From Streptococcus oralis (lineage in GTDB: Bacteria; Bacillota; Bacilli; Lactobacillales; Streptococcaceae), in contig NZ_CP097843.1 in NCBI RefSeq assembly GCF_023611505.1, forward strand, positions 248,001 to 312,000: a DNA stretch of 64,000 bases. Reading direction: 5' to 3'. The translations under genes were made by a program, and so were the position numbers. The notes beneath the pieces are model-generated. The model saw only the letters and a program-made list of their open reading frames with translations, made no database searches and had not been told where the DNA came from. Shown in pieces: positions 9,148 to 19,293 of the stretch (position 1 is the first letter of the stretch; every line of letters starts with the position of its first letter).

Positions 9148-9184
9148 TATTGTCATTCCTCCTTATAAAATGTTTGACTGTATG

Positions 9185-9213
9185 TTTAAGAAAACTTTAA
9201 GCCTAACTTTAAG
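9185..9213 (+). promoter_or_regulatory. CiaR-type TTTAAG repeats over the manL start site
   Basis: TTTAAG occurs three times in tandem at 9185, 9196 and 9208 (periods 11 and 12 bases) on the strand opposite to manL. The CiaR response-regulator site is a TTTAAG direct repeat with this spacing. The repeats overlap the predicted start (near 9205) and the beginning of the leader, a repressing position. From memory, the man operon is among the CiaR targets described in pneumococcus; I could not check this. Confidence 0.65.
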
Positions 9214-9240
9214 TATAAACCGTTTTCATATAAAAATCAA
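9212..9240 (-). promoter_or_regulatory. manL promoter with cre-like operator
   Basis: On the minus strand the -35 TTGATT (9235-9240), a 17-base spacer and the -10 TATACT (9212-9217). ATGAAAACGGTTTAT (9215-9229) matches the catabolite-response element consensus at all but one position and fills the spacer, so CcpA binding would block the polymerase. CcpA is encoded at 18230. Confidence 0.75.
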
Positions 9241-9399
9241 CTACTTTTTCTAAAAAGATGTAAAAGTTTTCATAGAATGACTTTTTAAAAATATTAATAT
9301 ATCAATGATTTTGAGAAATAAATGAAAATGGTAATAGAAAATTTAATATAAAAATACAGAAAATGAGCTGCTTTAGTGAAAACAGAATGAAAACAAAAA

Positions 9400-9430
9400 G
9401 GAAAGATTGCGCCCCTGCAATCTTTCCTTT
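9400..9430 (-). terminator. Terminator of the Cof phosphatase gene
   Basis: GGAAAGATTGC pairs with GCAATCTTTCC around six bases. On the minus strand it is followed by a run of T. It overlaps the stop codon of the 9430-10242 gene. Confidence 0.88.
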
Positions 9431-10242
9431 TATAGGAACAAATTTTGTAAAGCGTGGGCAACTCCATCTTCTTCGTTGGTCAGAGGAAGTTGTTCGTCTG
9501 CATATGGAAGAAGAGCAGGATTGGCGTTTTTCATAGCATATCCCTTGCCTGCAAATGCCAACATTTCAGTGTCATTATGCTCATCACCAAAGGCGATTAA
9601 GTCTTTTTTATCACGATTCATCACATTGAGCAAGTACTCTAGAGCAAAGGCCTTGTTTACACCCTTGGGAGTACACTCGAGGATGTTGAGGGGCCCGCCC
9701 CATGTATTGATAGCTAGTTGGTGCTGATAAAAACGATTCATTTCATTCGCTAAAGCGTATTTGTCTTCAGCCCTTGTTTGCAAGAGAATGCAGTTGGGAT
9801 CTTTGGTTACTCGTTCGGGTTTGAATTGATTTTCTGGCCGGAAGTTCTCTACGCCAAATAGTTTAGGGTCTGCAATTTCCTCATTCGGAGTCGTGATATA
9901 GAATTTTTTTCGATATTCTCCTGCAATAAAATCAGCCTGGATGTCCTCCGTGCGCTTAACCATGTCTAGGAGATATTTTTTGTCCAAGGTCAAGCACTTT
10001 TCATGCTCCCAAGCCTGTCCTGGTAGATGTGTAAGGGAACCGTTAAAGTTAATCATGGGAGTATGCAATTCTAGCTCACGATAGAAGTCTTTTGCCATAC
10101 GATACGGACGGCCTGTCGTGATGATGACATGGTGTCCTTTTTCTGAAATTTTTTTGATCGTCTCTTTGGTGAAATCGGAGAGCTTGCTTTCACTATTCAG
10201 CAGGGTTCCGTCCAAATCGACTGCGATAATTTTTTTAGTCAT
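9430..10242 (-). CDS. Cof-type HAD hydrolase (sugar-phosphatase-like)
   Basis: A 270-residue cytoplasmic phosphatase of the Cof/YidA class of the haloacid dehalogenase superfamily. The nucleophile motif DLDGTLLN starts at Asp9, TTGRP lies near residue 42, and GDEHNDTEML near 218 is the Mg-binding loop. The alpha/beta cap between them is typical of class IIB and determines the substrate, which cannot be deduced. An extended -10 on the minus strand (TGATATAAT, TATAAT at 10281-10286) precedes it. It is transcribed alone and ends at its own terminator. Confidence 0.88.
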   Translation of the reverse strand: MTKKIIAVDLDGTLLNSESKLSDFTKETIKKISEKGHHVIITTGRPYRMAKDFYRELELHTPMINFNGSLTHLPGQAWEHEKCLTLDKKYLLDMVKRTEDIQADFIAGEYRKKFYITTPNEEIADPKLFGVENFRPENQFKPERVTKDPNCILLQTRAEDKYALANEMNRFYQHQLAINTWGGPLNILECTPKGVNKAFALEYLLNVMNRDKKDLIAFGDEHNDTEMLAFAGKGYAMKNANPALLPYADEQLPLTNEEDGVAHALQNLFL

Positions 10243-10383
10243 ATAAACCTTCCTAGTCGTTTCCAGATAAGATGTCTACTATTATATCAAAAAGAGGGAA
10301 GAAAAGCAGATAAGAACAAAAACTACAGTTGCTTTGATTTATTAAATAAATCAAACAAATATATTGAAAAGGTGAATTATAAA

Positions 10384-10411
10384 TGATATAATACTAATAT
10401 TGTTCGTAAAA
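10384..10411 (+). promoter_or_regulatory. Promoter and PurBox-like site of the purine permease
   Basis: The extended -10 TGATATAAT has TATAAT at 10387-10392. The minus strand of 10399-10411 contains CGAACAAT, matching 11 of 13 positions of the streptococcal/lactococcal PurBox (AWWWCCGAACWWT), at the expected transcription start. PurR is encoded at 33743. The operator assignment is tentative. Confidence 0.5.
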
Positions 10412-10429
10412 AACAAAAGGAGATTAAAA

Positions 10430-11848
10430 ATGGACAAACTATTTAAACTAAAAGAGCACGGGACAGATGTCCGTACAGAGGTGCTTGCTGGTTTAACAAC
10501 ATTCTTTGCAATGAGCTATATTCTCTTTGTAAACCCTCAAATGCTTTCCCAAACGGGTATGCCTGTTCAAGGTGTGTTCTTGGCAACAATTATCGGTTCT
10601 GTAGTCGGTACTTTGATGATGGCTTTCTATGCTAATTTGCCATACGCACAAGCACCAGGTATGGGACTAAATGCCTTCTTCACATTTACAGTTGTATTTG
10701 GGATGGGCTATACTTGGAAAGAAGCTCTTGGTATGGTCTTCATTTGTGGAATTATTTCACTGATTATCACCTTAACAAATGTTCGTAAAATGATCATCGA
10801 ATCTATTCCAACAACACTTCGTTCAGCTATTTCGGCTGGTATTGGTGTTTTCCTTGCTTATGTTGGAATTAAGAATGCTGGTCTCTTGAAATTCTCAATC
10901 GATCCAGGTACTTATACGGTAGCAGGTGAAGGAGCAGACAAGGCTCAAGCTGCACTTACTGCAAACTCAGCGGCCGTTCCAGGCTTGGTAGACTTCAATA
11001 CTCCAGCCGTATTGGTGGCTCTTGCAGGTTTGGCTATTACCATCTTCTTTGTTGTTAAAGGCATCAAGGGTGGAATTATTCTTTCTATTTTAACAACGAC
11101 TGTCCTTGCTATTGCTGTTGGTGTTGTCAAATTGTCAGGGATCGACTTTGCTAGCAATAATCTTTCATCAGCGGTTAATGATTTAGGAACTTTGTTTGGT
11201 GCTGCTCTTGGTTCAGAAGGTTTAGGATCTTTGATTTCAAACACTTCACGTTTACCAGAAACCTTGATGGCTATTCTTGCCTTCTCACTAACGGATATTT
11301 TTGATACAATCGGTACTCTTATCGGTACTGGTGAAAAAGTTGGTATCGTTGCGACAAGTGGGGAAAACCATGAGTCAGTTAAATTGGACAAGGCTCTTTA
11401 CTCTGACTTGGTGGCAACTTCAGTAGGTGCCATTGCAGGTACTTCAAACGTTACGACTTATGTTGAGTCTGCGGCGGGTATCGGTGCTGGTGGACGTACT
11501 GGGTTGACTGCCTTGGTAGTTGCGGTTTGTTTTGCAATTTCAAGTTTCTTTAGTCCACTTTTGGCAATTGTTCCATCAGCTGCGACGGCTCCAATTTTGA
11601 TTATCGTTGGGATTATGATGCTTGGTAGTTTGAAAAACATCCATTGGGATGATATGGCTGAAGCTGTCCCTGCCTTCTTTACATCTATCTTCATGGGATT
11701 CAGCTACTCTATCACACAAGGGATTGCAGTTGGTTTCTTGACTTATACGTTAACAAAAGTTGTCAAAGGTCAAGCAAAGGACGTGCACGCGATGATTTGG
11801 ATTTTGGATGCCTTGTTTATCCTTAACTATATCAGTATGGCGCTATAA
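10430..11848 (+). CDS. Purine (xanthine/guanine/hypoxanthine) permease, AzgA/PbuG type
   Basis: A 472-residue membrane protein of the nucleobase:cation symporter-2 superfamily, AzgA branch, which imports hypoxanthine, guanine or adenine. It has about 12-14 hydrophobic segments. The signature QAPGMGLNAFFTFTVV (about 82-97) and SLTDIFDTIGTLIGT (about 288-302) are the substrate-binding regions. I chose the ATG preceded by AAAGGAG; an earlier start at 10400 would lie at the transcription start. Context with a PurBox-like sequence favours a purine substrate. Confidence 0.9.
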   Translation: MDKLFKLKEHGTDVRTEVLAGLTTFFAMSYILFVNPQMLSQTGMPVQGVFLATIIGSVVGTLMMAFYANLPYAQAPGMGLNAFFTFTVVFGMGYTWKEALGMVFICGIISLIITLTNVRKMIIESIPTTLRSAISAGIGVFLAYVGIKNAGLLKFSIDPGTYTVAGEGADKAQAALTANSAAVPGLVDFNTPAVLVALAGLAITIFFVVKGIKGGIILSILTTTVLAIAVGVVKLSGIDFASNNLSSAVNDLGTLFGAALGSEGLGSLISNTSRLPETLMAILAFSLTDIFDTIGTLIGTGEKVGIVATSGENHESVKLDKALYSDLVATSVGAIAGTSNVTTYVESAAGIGAGGRTGLTALVVAVCFAISSFFSPLLAIVPSAATAPILIIVGIMMLGSLKNIHWDDMAEAVPAFFTSIFMGFSYSITQGIAVGFLTYTLTKVVKGQAKDVHAMIWILDALFILNYISMAL

Positions 11849-11852
11849 ATGA

Positions 11853-11884
11853 TATAATAGAAAAAGGGGAGTCTCCCCTTTTTA
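11853..11884 (+). terminator. Promoter fused to a terminator-like hairpin before the CPBP gene
   Basis: TGATATAAT (TATAAT 11853-11858) is followed at once by AAAAAGGGGA and its complement TCCCCTTTTT (11861-11883). The hairpin can terminate the permease transcript. It also lies at the 5' end of any RNA started by this -10 box. Confidence 0.75.
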
Positions 11885-11902
11885 AATATAAGGAGGTACA
11901 TC

Positions 11903-12610
11903 ATGAAAGATAAGACGATTTGGCAAGAGGTTTTAAACAGAGGGAAATGGGTGATCATCCTTTTGGTAGCTTTTGTTCTATCTCAATTTCCCATAGGACT
12001 TGCTTTGTTTTTAGCAAACAAACAGTTTCCGATTTTACAGTCAGGGCTCTTAGTAGGTGCTCTATCCATAGTCGTTTTGATTGTATTCATTATTGGTGCA
12101 CGAAAAACACAACTTGCTACTTTTAATCTATCCTTTTTTAAGGCAAAAGACTTGGCTCGCTTGGTACTGAGTTATCTGGTGATTTTTGCGACAAATCTCT
12201 TGGGTTCACTCCTGCTTCGACTAACAAATGAGGCAACAACCAATAACCAATCAATACTGAATGGTTTGGTTCAGAATAGTTCCTTGATTTCAACTTTCTT
12301 CCTACTAGTCTTGATTGCGCCGATTTGTGAAGAAATTTTGTGTCGTGGAATTATTCCAAAAAAGATCTTCCGTGGAAAAGAAAAACTTGGCTTTGTTGTT
12401 GGTGCAATCGTCTTTGCCTTACTCCATATGCCAACCAATTTACCTTCTGTGATTATTTATGGAGGAATGTCAACGGTTTTGACTTGGACAGCCTATAAGA
12501 CTGAGCGCTTGGAGATGTCCATTTTGCTTCATATGATTCTCAATGGTATTGCATTTTGTTTGTTGGCCTTATTGGTATTGATTAGTAGAAATCTAGGTCT
12601 ATCATTCTAA
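11903..12610 (+). CDS. CPBP-family intramembrane protease (CAAX/Abi type)
   Basis: A 235-residue membrane protein with about six hydrophobic segments. The three motifs of the CPBP (Abi) family are all present: Glu143-Glu144 with Arg148 (EEILCR), His175 in FALLHMP, and His210 with Asn214. Family members cleave prenylated or other membrane proteins, mature bacteriocins or give immunity; the substrate here is unknown. It has a strong AAGGAGG ribosome site 8 bases before the ATG. The gene sits between the purine permease and the folate cluster, as its counterpart does in pneumococcus. Confidence 0.88.
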   Translation: MKDKTIWQEVLNRGKWVIILLVAFVLSQFPIGLALFLANKQFPILQSGLLVGALSIVVLIVFIIGARKTQLATFNLSFFKAKDLARLVLSYLVIFATNLLGSLLLRLTNEATTNNQSILNGLVQNSSLISTFFLLVLIAPICEEILCRGIIPKKIFRGKEKLGFVVGAIVFALLHMPTNLPSVIIYGGMSTVLTWTAYKTERLEMSILLHMILNGIAFCLLALLVLISRNLGLSF

Positions 12611-12676
12611 ACCATTGACCTACTTGGAAAAGATGAATACTAGCGTGTCCATCTTTTTCTTTTTATGGTAAAATAG

Positions 12677-13660
<984 letters not shown>

Positions 13661-13661
13661 G

Positions 13662-14984
13662 ATGAACGAAATTCAAAACAATCAATGGATTGCCCACTAC
13701 CGGACGGACCAACCGCATTTTGGCTTGGAACGCATGGTAGAACTCCTAGCTCTGCGAGGCAATCCCCATCTCAAACTCAAGGTCATCCATATCGGAGGGA
13801 CCAATGGCAAGGGTTCGACCATTGCTTTTTTGAAAAAGATGCTGGAAGGGCTAGGTCTGAGAGTTGGGGTGTTCAGCTCGCCCTATCTCATTCATTATAC
13901 GGATCAGATTAGCATTAATGGGGAATCCATCCCCGAAGCGAGACTAGAAGCCCTCATGGCAGACTATCAGTCTTTGCTTGAGGGGGAATCTGCTACCAAT
14001 TTGCAGGGGACAACCGAATTTGAGATTATCACAGCTCTAGCTTATGATTACTTTGCCTCAGAGCAAGTAGATGTAGCCATCATGGAAGTCGGTATGGGTG
14101 GCCTTCTGGATAGTACCAATGTTTGTCAGCCAATTTTAACAGGAATTACGACCATTGGACTGGATCATGTAGCCCTACTTGGTGATACCTTGGAAGCCAT
14201 AGCAGAGCAGAAGGCTGGTATTATCAAACAAGGTATTCCCTTGGTGACAGGTCATATTGTTCCTGAAGCCTTGACTGTGATAGACCCTATTGCAAAAGCT
14301 AAAAATGCGCCTAGACTTGCCTATGTGAAAGATTACCAGGTTCGTCATCAAGAAAGCGTAGTAGCGGGTGAAATCTTTGATTATACCAGTTCTGTCAGAC
14401 AAGGTTGCTTTCAAACAGGCCTGCTTGGTTTGCACCAGATAGAGAATGCGGGGATGGCCATAGCTTTACTTGATACTTTTTGTCAAGAAGATGGGCGGGA
14501 GTTGGCAAGTAATGACTTGGTTGCTCAAGCTTTGAAAGAAACCAGATGGCCAGGGCGTTTGGAGGTCGTGTCTGGTGACCCCTTGCTGCTCTTGGATGGG
14601 GCCCACAATCCTCATGCGATAAAGGCTTTGTTGGCAACCTTGCGAGAACGGTTTGCGGATTATCATAAGGAAATCCTCTTTACCTGCATCAAAACCAAGG
14701 CTTTGGAGGATATGCTGGATTTGCTAGAAACGGTGCCAGATAGTCAATTGACTGTAACCCATTTTGACGATAGTCGGGCGACTGATGAAAACGTGCTGAA
14801 AGAGACAGCAAAGTCTAGAAATCTCAATTACCAAAGTTGGCAGGATTTTCTAGAGCAGAAATTGACAGATAAAAAAGAAGAGAAACAAACAGTTAGGATT
14901 GTCACGGGTTCCTTGTATTTCTTGAGCCAAGTGAGAGCCTATCTGATGGAGAGGAAGAACGAGAATGGATACACAAAAGATTGA
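13662..14984 (+). CDS. folC: Folylpolyglutamate / dihydrofolate synthase
   Basis: A 440-residue ATP-dependent ligase (SulB) that adds glutamate to dihydropteroate or folates. The Mur-ligase type ATP loop [12 protein letters not shown] is at about 43-54, and DGAHNPHAI at about 315 is the family signature. It starts one base after the folP stop and overlaps folE by 20 bases, so translation is coupled across all three genes. The length is normal for the bifunctional enzyme. Confidence 0.95.
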   Translation: MNEIQNNQWIAHYRTDQPHFGLERMVELLALRGNPHLKLKVIHIGGTNGKGSTIAFLKKMLEGLGLRVGVFSSPYLIHYTDQISINGESIPEARLEALMADYQSLLEGESATNLQGTTEFEIITALAYDYFASEQVDVAIMEVGMGGLLDSTNVCQPILTGITTIGLDHVALLGDTLEAIAEQKAGIIKQGIPLVTGHIVPEALTVIDPIAKAKNAPRLAYVKDYQVRHQESVVAGEIFDYTSSVRQGCFQTGLLGLHQIENAGMAIALLDTFCQEDGRELASNDLVAQALKETRWPGRLEVVSGDPLLLLDGAHNPHAIKALLATLRERFADYHKEILFTCIKTKALEDMLDLLETVPDSQLTVTHFDDSRATDENVLKETAKSRNLNYQSWQDFLEQKLTDKKEEKQTVRIVTGSLYFLSQVRAYLMERKNENGYTKD

Positions 14985-15519
14985 AACGGCTGTAAAAATG
15001 ATTATCGAGGCTGTTGGTGAGGACGCTAACCGCGAGGGCTTGCAGGAAACACCTGCTCGTGTAGCCCGTATGTACCAAGAGATTTTTTCAGGTCTTGGCC
15101 AAACTGCTGAGGAACACCTGTCAAAATCCTTTGAGATTATCGATGATAATATGGTAGTGGAAAAAGATATCTTTTTCCACACCATGTGTGAACACCACTT
15201 CTTGCCCTTTTACGGGAGAGCGCACATTGCCTATATTCCAGATGGACGAGTGGCAGGTTTGTCCAAGCTAGCCCGTACGGTTGAAGTTTATTCTAAAAAA
15301 CCACAGATTCAAGAACGGTTGAATATTGAAGTGGCCGATGCCTTGATGGACTATCTGGGTGCTAAAGGAGCTTTTGTTGTCATTGAGGCGGAACATATGT
15401 GTATGAGCATGCGTGGTGTCAGAAAGCCAGGTACTGCGACTTTGACTACTGTAGCCCGTGGCGTATTTGAGACGGATAAAGACCTCCGAGACCAGGCTTA
15501 TCGTCTAATGGGACTATAA
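14965..15519 (+). CDS. folE: GTP cyclohydrolase I
   Basis: A 184-residue enzyme (SulC) making dihydroneopterin triphosphate from GTP, the first step of folate synthesis. The zinc ligands Cys75, His78 and Cys146 are present in MCEHHFLPF and EAEHMCMSM, and the signature [10 protein letters not shown] is intact. The ATG lies inside the end of folC, with GAGAGGAAG as ribosome site. A short hairpin with a T-tract separates it from the next gene of the cluster. Confidence 0.97.
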   Translation: MDTQKIETAVKMIIEAVGEDANREGLQETPARVARMYQEIFSGLGQTAEEHLSKSFEIIDDNMVVEKDIFFHTMCEHHFLPFYGRAHIAYIPDGRVAGLSKLARTVEVYSKKPQIQERLNIEVADALMDYLGAKGAFVVIEAEHMCMSMRGVRKPGTATLTTVARGVFETDKDLRDQAYRLMGL

Positions 15520-15520
15520 A

Positions 15521-15545
15521 AGAATCCGCTTCATGCGGATTTTTC
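15521..15545 (+). terminator. Hairpin with T-tract inside the folate cluster
   Basis: AATCCGC and GCGGATT flank a five-base loop, followed by TTTTCT, between folE and sulD. It may act as a partial terminator that lowers expression of the downstream genes. Confidence 0.65.
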
Positions 15546-15560
15546 TAGAAAGGACTAGTT

Positions 15561-16382
15561 ATGGATCAACTGCAGATTAAAGATTTGGAAATTTTTGCCT
15601 ATCATGGTCTTTTCCCTAGTGAGAAAGAATTGGGGCAAAAGTTTATTATTTCCGCAAGCTTATCCTATGATATGACCAAGGCGGCTACAGAATTCGATTT
15701 AACAGCCTCAGTCCATTACGGAGAACTGTGTCAGCAGTGGACGACTTGGTTTCAGGAAAGCACTGAGGACTTGATTGAAACGGTAGCCTACAAACTAGTT
15801 GAACGTACCTTTGAGACCTATCCTCTTGTCCAAGAGATTGAGTTGGAACTAAAAAAACCTTGGGCTCCAGTTCATTTACCGTTAGATACTTGCTCGGTGA
15901 CCATTCGCCGTCGTAAGCAGCGGGCCTTTATCGCTCTAGGAAGTAATATGGGAGACAAGAAAGCGAACTTGGAACAAGCTATTGATAAACTGCGGACTCG
16001 AGGTATCCATATTCTCAAAGAGTCCAGTATCCTGACGACGGAGCCTTGGGGTGGTGTGGAACAAGATAGCTTTGCCAATCAGGTGATTGAAGTAGAAACC
16101 TGGCTACCAGCACCAGTCTTGTTAGAAACATTATTAGCCATTGAGTCAGAAATGGGACGGGTGAGAGAAGTGCATTGGGGGCCTCGTTTGATTGATTTGG
16201 ACCTACTCTTTGTGGAGGACCAGATCATTTACACAGACGAACTCATCTTGCCTCATCCTTATATAGCAGAACGCCTCTTTGTTCTTGAGCCGTTAGTGGA
16301 AATAGCTCCCCATTTTATCCATCCGATCCTAAAGCAACCAATTCGATACTTGGTTGACCAGTTGGAGCAAGGAAATGCCTAA
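15561..16382 (+). CDS. sulD: Bifunctional dihydroneopterin aldolase / HPPK
   Basis: A 273-residue fusion of FolB (about 1-117) and FolK (about 120-270). The first domain converts dihydroneopterin to hydroxymethyl-dihydropterin. The second pyrophosphorylates it for use by dihydropteroate synthase. The FolB part begins with the usual [15 protein letters not shown]. The FolK part shows [13 protein letters not shown] and the signature [12 protein letters not shown]. This fusion is the form known from pneumococcus (SulD). The stop overlaps the start of the following membrane gene by 8 bases. Confidence 0.96.
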   Translation: MDQLQIKDLEIFAYHGLFPSEKELGQKFIISASLSYDMTKAATEFDLTASVHYGELCQQWTTWFQESTEDLIETVAYKLVERTFETYPLVQEIELELKKPWAPVHLPLDTCSVTIRRRKQRAFIALGSNMGDKKANLEQAIDKLRTRGIHILKESSILTTEPWGGVEQDSFANQVIEVETWLPAPVLLETLLAIESEMGRVREVHWGPRLIDLDLLFVEDQIIYTDELILPHPYIAERLFVLEPLVEIAPHFIHPILKQPIRYLVDQLEQGNA

Positions 16383-17658
16383 GCTTTCCGAGACCTATAG
16401 TAAGTGGAAGAGTATTGGGGAGGGACTACTTGCTATTGTTTTAGGGCTTCTATTGATTCGTTTTGGACAAGTCATTCCGCGAATGGGGTACCAGTTGCTG
16501 CTGGGCTACTTTTCCTTGTCAGCAGTTTGGCACTTGTTGACTCGCTGGTTTCAAGATAAAAAACGTCGGGAAAATATCTTTGTAACCTTGGGCAAGCTGG
16601 CGGTTGCGGCTCTGGTGTTTGACTCTATCATCTTGCAAGACCTTGCCCTCTATCTCCTGGTTTTTATCATTGCGAGCTACCAGCTGTTTACGGGCATCAT
16701 TAGTCTTGTGACCTGGTCTCTCTATCGAAAAAATGCCATTCATCCTCGGCTCCATCATCTCTTTGATGCTGTATGGATGATAGGATTCGGGCTTTATAGC
16801 ATCTCTCCTTTTCACGATGCAGCGAATTTTGAATTGCTCTTGCTTGGGTTTTACTTGCTCATGCTAGGAGCCAGTAGCCTCCGGGACGGTTTCTTTTTTG
16901 AAAAGATAGAAAACAATCCCAAGCTGAAACGACGAATGCGAATGACTCTGCCTATCTTTGTGACAGCTCTGATCCCTATCAGCACCTTGCGCAAATTGAA
17001 TGAGTGGCTGTCAAATCATGAAAGTCAAGAAGGGGAAGTTCATTCAGAAAGAAAAAACGATCAGGTAGTTGATCTAGAAATTTTTATTCATACCTCAGAA
17101 ACCTCTTTCTTTCTTGCTATGGGACATGTGGATATTTGTTATCAAGGGACGGTTATTTCCTATGGCTCTTATGATCCTCACTCAGAGCGTTTATTCGGCA
17201 TGGTTGGAGACGGTGTTTTGTTTAAGGCCAATCGGGAAAAATATATCGAGCTCTGTAAGAGGGAAAGTCAGAAGACCTTGTTTGCTTATGGTCTGAGTTT
17301 GACGGACCAACAGAAAACAGCTATCCAAGATCGCCTAGCGGAGATAGAAGACCTGTTAATTCCTTGGGAACCAAGTTCGCAGTTGATGAAAAGAAGAGAG
17401 GGAGAGGTCAAGCATACCTACTCCTACCAACTAAAAGAGGAAGCAGATGCGACCCTCTATAAATTCAGCTCATCCGAGTTTAAGACCTACTTCGTTCTCA
17501 GTACCAATTGTGTCTTGCTGGCAGACTCTATCGTAGGAAAAGCTGGGACTGATATATTGAGTCCCCAAGGTTTCATTGTGCCAGGGACTTATCAGGATTA
17601 TCTTGACTTAGAGTATACAAAACCAAACGGTCTAGTTGTCAGTCGATCCATTTATTAG
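16375..17658 (+). CDS. DUF308/HdeD-like membrane protein with a candidate papain-like C-terminal domain
   Basis: A 427-residue protein of unknown function. Residues 15-200 hold about six membrane helices resembling the HdeD/DUF308 family. A charged linker (about 210-232) is followed by a soluble domain with GHVDI (His251), YGSYDP, and STNCVLL (Cys379). A His in GHxxI before a Cys in a conserved-looking TNC is the order seen in circularly permuted papain folds (NlpC/P60 relatives, LRAT, DUF4105). That assignment is inference. It starts inside the end of sulD (8-base overlap), so it is translated with the folate genes, although no folate role is evident. Confidence 0.7.
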   Translation: MPKLSETYSKWKSIGEGLLAIVLGLLLIRFGQVIPRMGYQLLLGYFSLSAVWHLLTRWFQDKKRRENIFVTLGKLAVAALVFDSIILQDLALYLLVFIIASYQLFTGIISLVTWSLYRKNAIHPRLHHLFDAVWMIGFGLYSISPFHDAANFELLLLGFYLLMLGASSLRDGFFFEKIENNPKLKRRMRMTLPIFVTALIPISTLRKLNEWLSNHESQEGEVHSERKNDQVVDLEIFIHTSETSFFLAMGHVDICYQGTVISYGSYDPHSERLFGMVGDGVLFKANREKYIELCKRESQKTLFAYGLSLTDQQKTAIQDRLAEIEDLLIPWEPSSQLMKRREGEVKHTYSYQLKEEADATLYKFSSSEFKTYFVLSTNCVLLADSIVGKAGTDILSPQGFIVPGTYQDYLDLEYTKPNGLVVSRSIY

Positions 17659-17664
17659 AAAAAG

Positions 17665-17710
17665 AAAACTCTAGTTCCTCAGCAGTTTACGCCGAGAAGC
17701 TAGAGTTTTT
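17665..17710. terminator. Bidirectional terminator
   Basis: AAAACTCTAG pairs with CTAGAGTTTT. It lies between the end of the folate-linked transcript and the converging DUF960 gene. Confidence 0.85.
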
Positions 17711-18026
17711 AAAATAGGTCATTTTCTTCTGGAAGGAGGATGGTTTCTCTGCCGTCTAGGTCTAAAACAAGGACCCTAGGAGGGTAAAGCGGATCGAAAG
17801 GATGATTGAAATCAAAATCAATGCTAGTCGGAAGGTGCTGGCTAGAAAAATGGAAGGTGATGGTCCCCTTATTGTTGAGCAGTTGAAACTCAAGTTCTTC
17901 TTCTAATTCAAAGACATTTTTCAGGAAATGATCGATAATATACCATAAAGAGTCAATGACATCATCAGGCAAGCTGGTCACGACACCAAAGCTAGCGGAA
18001 CGTCTCTGTGTATTTGTAAAAGCCAT
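17709..18026 (-). CDS. DUF960 family protein
   Basis: A 105-residue soluble acidic protein starting MAFTNTQRRSASFGVV. It resembles the uncharacterised DUF960 family of lactic acid bacteria: a short beta-rich protein with FHFSSQ and a YPPRVLVLDLDG segment. The chosen ATG has GGGAGG 6 bases upstream; a longer in-frame start at 18080 lacks one. No catalytic motif is visible. It is transcribed towards the folate cluster and divergently from ccpA. Confidence 0.7.
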   Translation of the reverse strand: MAFTNTQRRSASFGVVTSLPDDVIDSLWYIIDHFLKNVFELEEELEFQLLNNKGTITFHFSSQHLPTSIDFDFNHPFDPLYPPRVLVLDLDGRETILLPEENDLF

Positions 18027-18149
18027 GTTTTCCTCCCTCTTTATTTTCCTTATCATACAGCAAAATGTCTTAAAAATCAAGAAATCCTACTTGCTTTTTC
18101 AAAATGGGAATAAACTGTGAAATTTTTTCAAAGTTTCTCCTAAAAATAC

Positions 18150-18211
18150 TTGAAAGTGTTTACAATAAGTGATAAAATGGAGTAAGTAGATGCGTGAAAG
18201 CGAAATTTTCA
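18150..18211 (+). promoter_or_regulatory. ccpA promoter with downstream cre-like site
   Basis: TTGAAA (18150-18155), a 17-base spacer and TAAAAT (18173-18178). TGAAAGCGAAATTTTCA (18195-18211) resembles a catabolite-response element and lies about 10 bases after the predicted start. This placement would allow autoregulation by roadblock. Confidence 0.65.
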
Positions 18212-18229
18212 TTATAGAAAGGAAACGGA

Positions 18230-19240
18230 ATGAACACAGATGATACAGTAACGATTTATGACGTCGCCCGTGAAGCAGGAGTTTCAATGGCAACGGTTAG
18301 CCGTGTCGTTAATGGCAACAAGAATGTTAAAGAGAACACTCGAAAAAAAGTCCTAGAAGTGATTGATCGCTTGGACTATCGTCCAAATGCGGTAGCCCGT
18401 GGTTTAGCTAGCAAGAAAACAACGACAGTCGGAGTTGTGATTCCGAACATTACCAATGGTTATTTCTCAACGCTTGCTAAGGGAATTGACGACATTGCTG
18501 AAATGTACAAGTATAACATTGTCCTAGCAAATAGTGATGAGGATGATGAAAAGGAAGTTTCAGTGGTTAACACTCTCTTTTCAAAACAAGTCGATGGGAT
18601 TATCTTTATGGGCTATCACTTGACTGAAAAGATTCGTTCAGAGTTTTCTCGTTCACGGACACCGGTTGTTCTTGCTGGTACTGTGGATGTCGAACACCAA
18701 CTTCCAAGTGTGAATATCGACTACAAACAAGCAACGATTGATGCTGTGAGCTATCTTCTCAAAGAAAATGAGAAAATTGCTTTTGTGAGTGGACCACTCG
18801 TCGATGATATCAATGGCAAGGTTCGTTTGATCGGTTACAAGGAAGCCTTGAAAAAAGCTGGACATTCTTATAGCGAGGGTTTGGTCTTTGAATCAAAATA
18901 CAGCTATGACGATGGCTATGTCTTGGCAGAACGCTTGATTTCATCACAAGCTACAGCCGCAGTTGTAACAGGTGATGAATTGGCAGCGGGTGTGTTGAAT
19001 GGTTTGGCTGACCATGGTGTATCTGTGCCAGAAGAGTTTGAAATCATCACGACAGATGACTCTCAAATTGCACGATTCACTCGTCCAAACTTGACGACTA
19101 TTGCCCAACCTCTTTATGACTTAGGTGCTATCAGTATGCGTATGTTGACTAAGATTATGCATAAGGAAGAGTTGGAAGAACGTGAAGTTCTCCTACCTCA
19201 TGGTTTGACAGAACGTCGTTCAACACGAAAACGTAAATAG
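18230..19240 (+). CDS. ccpA: Catabolite control protein A
   Basis: A 336-residue LacI/GalR-type regulator. The helix-turn-helix TIYDVAREAGVSMATVSRVV lies at residues 6-25, with the hinge helix NAVARGLAS near 56. A periplasmic-binding-like effector domain fills the rest. In Firmicutes CcpA binds cre sites with HPr(Ser-P) and sets carbon catabolite repression. The length is as usual. A cre-like site lies in its own leader and another in the manL promoter of this window. A strong bidirectional terminator follows. Confidence 0.97.
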   Translation: MNTDDTVTIYDVAREAGVSMATVSRVVNGNKNVKENTRKKVLEVIDRLDYRPNAVARGLASKKTTTVGVVIPNITNGYFSTLAKGIDDIAEMYKYNIVLANSDEDDEKEVSVVNTLFSKQVDGIIFMGYHLTEKIRSEFSRSRTPVVLAGTVDVEHQLPSVNIDYKQATIDAVSYLLKENEKIAFVSGPLVDDINGKVRLIGYKEALKKAGHSYSEGLVFESKYSYDDGYVLAERLISSQATAAVVTGDELAAGVLNGLADHGVSVPEEFEIITTDDSQIARFTRPNLTTIAQPLYDLGAISMRMLTKIMHKEELEEREVLLPHGLTERRSTRKRK

Positions 19241-19242
19241 AA

Positions 19243-19275
19243 AAAATCAGGGAATCGCGAAGATTTCCTGATTTT
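19243..19275. terminator. Bidirectional terminator between ccpA and asparaginase
   Basis: AAAATCAGGGAATC and GATTTCCTGATTTT form a long stem with one wobble pair and a short loop. Confidence 0.9.
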
Positions 19276-19293
19276 GCGTTCTAGAGAAGAGGA

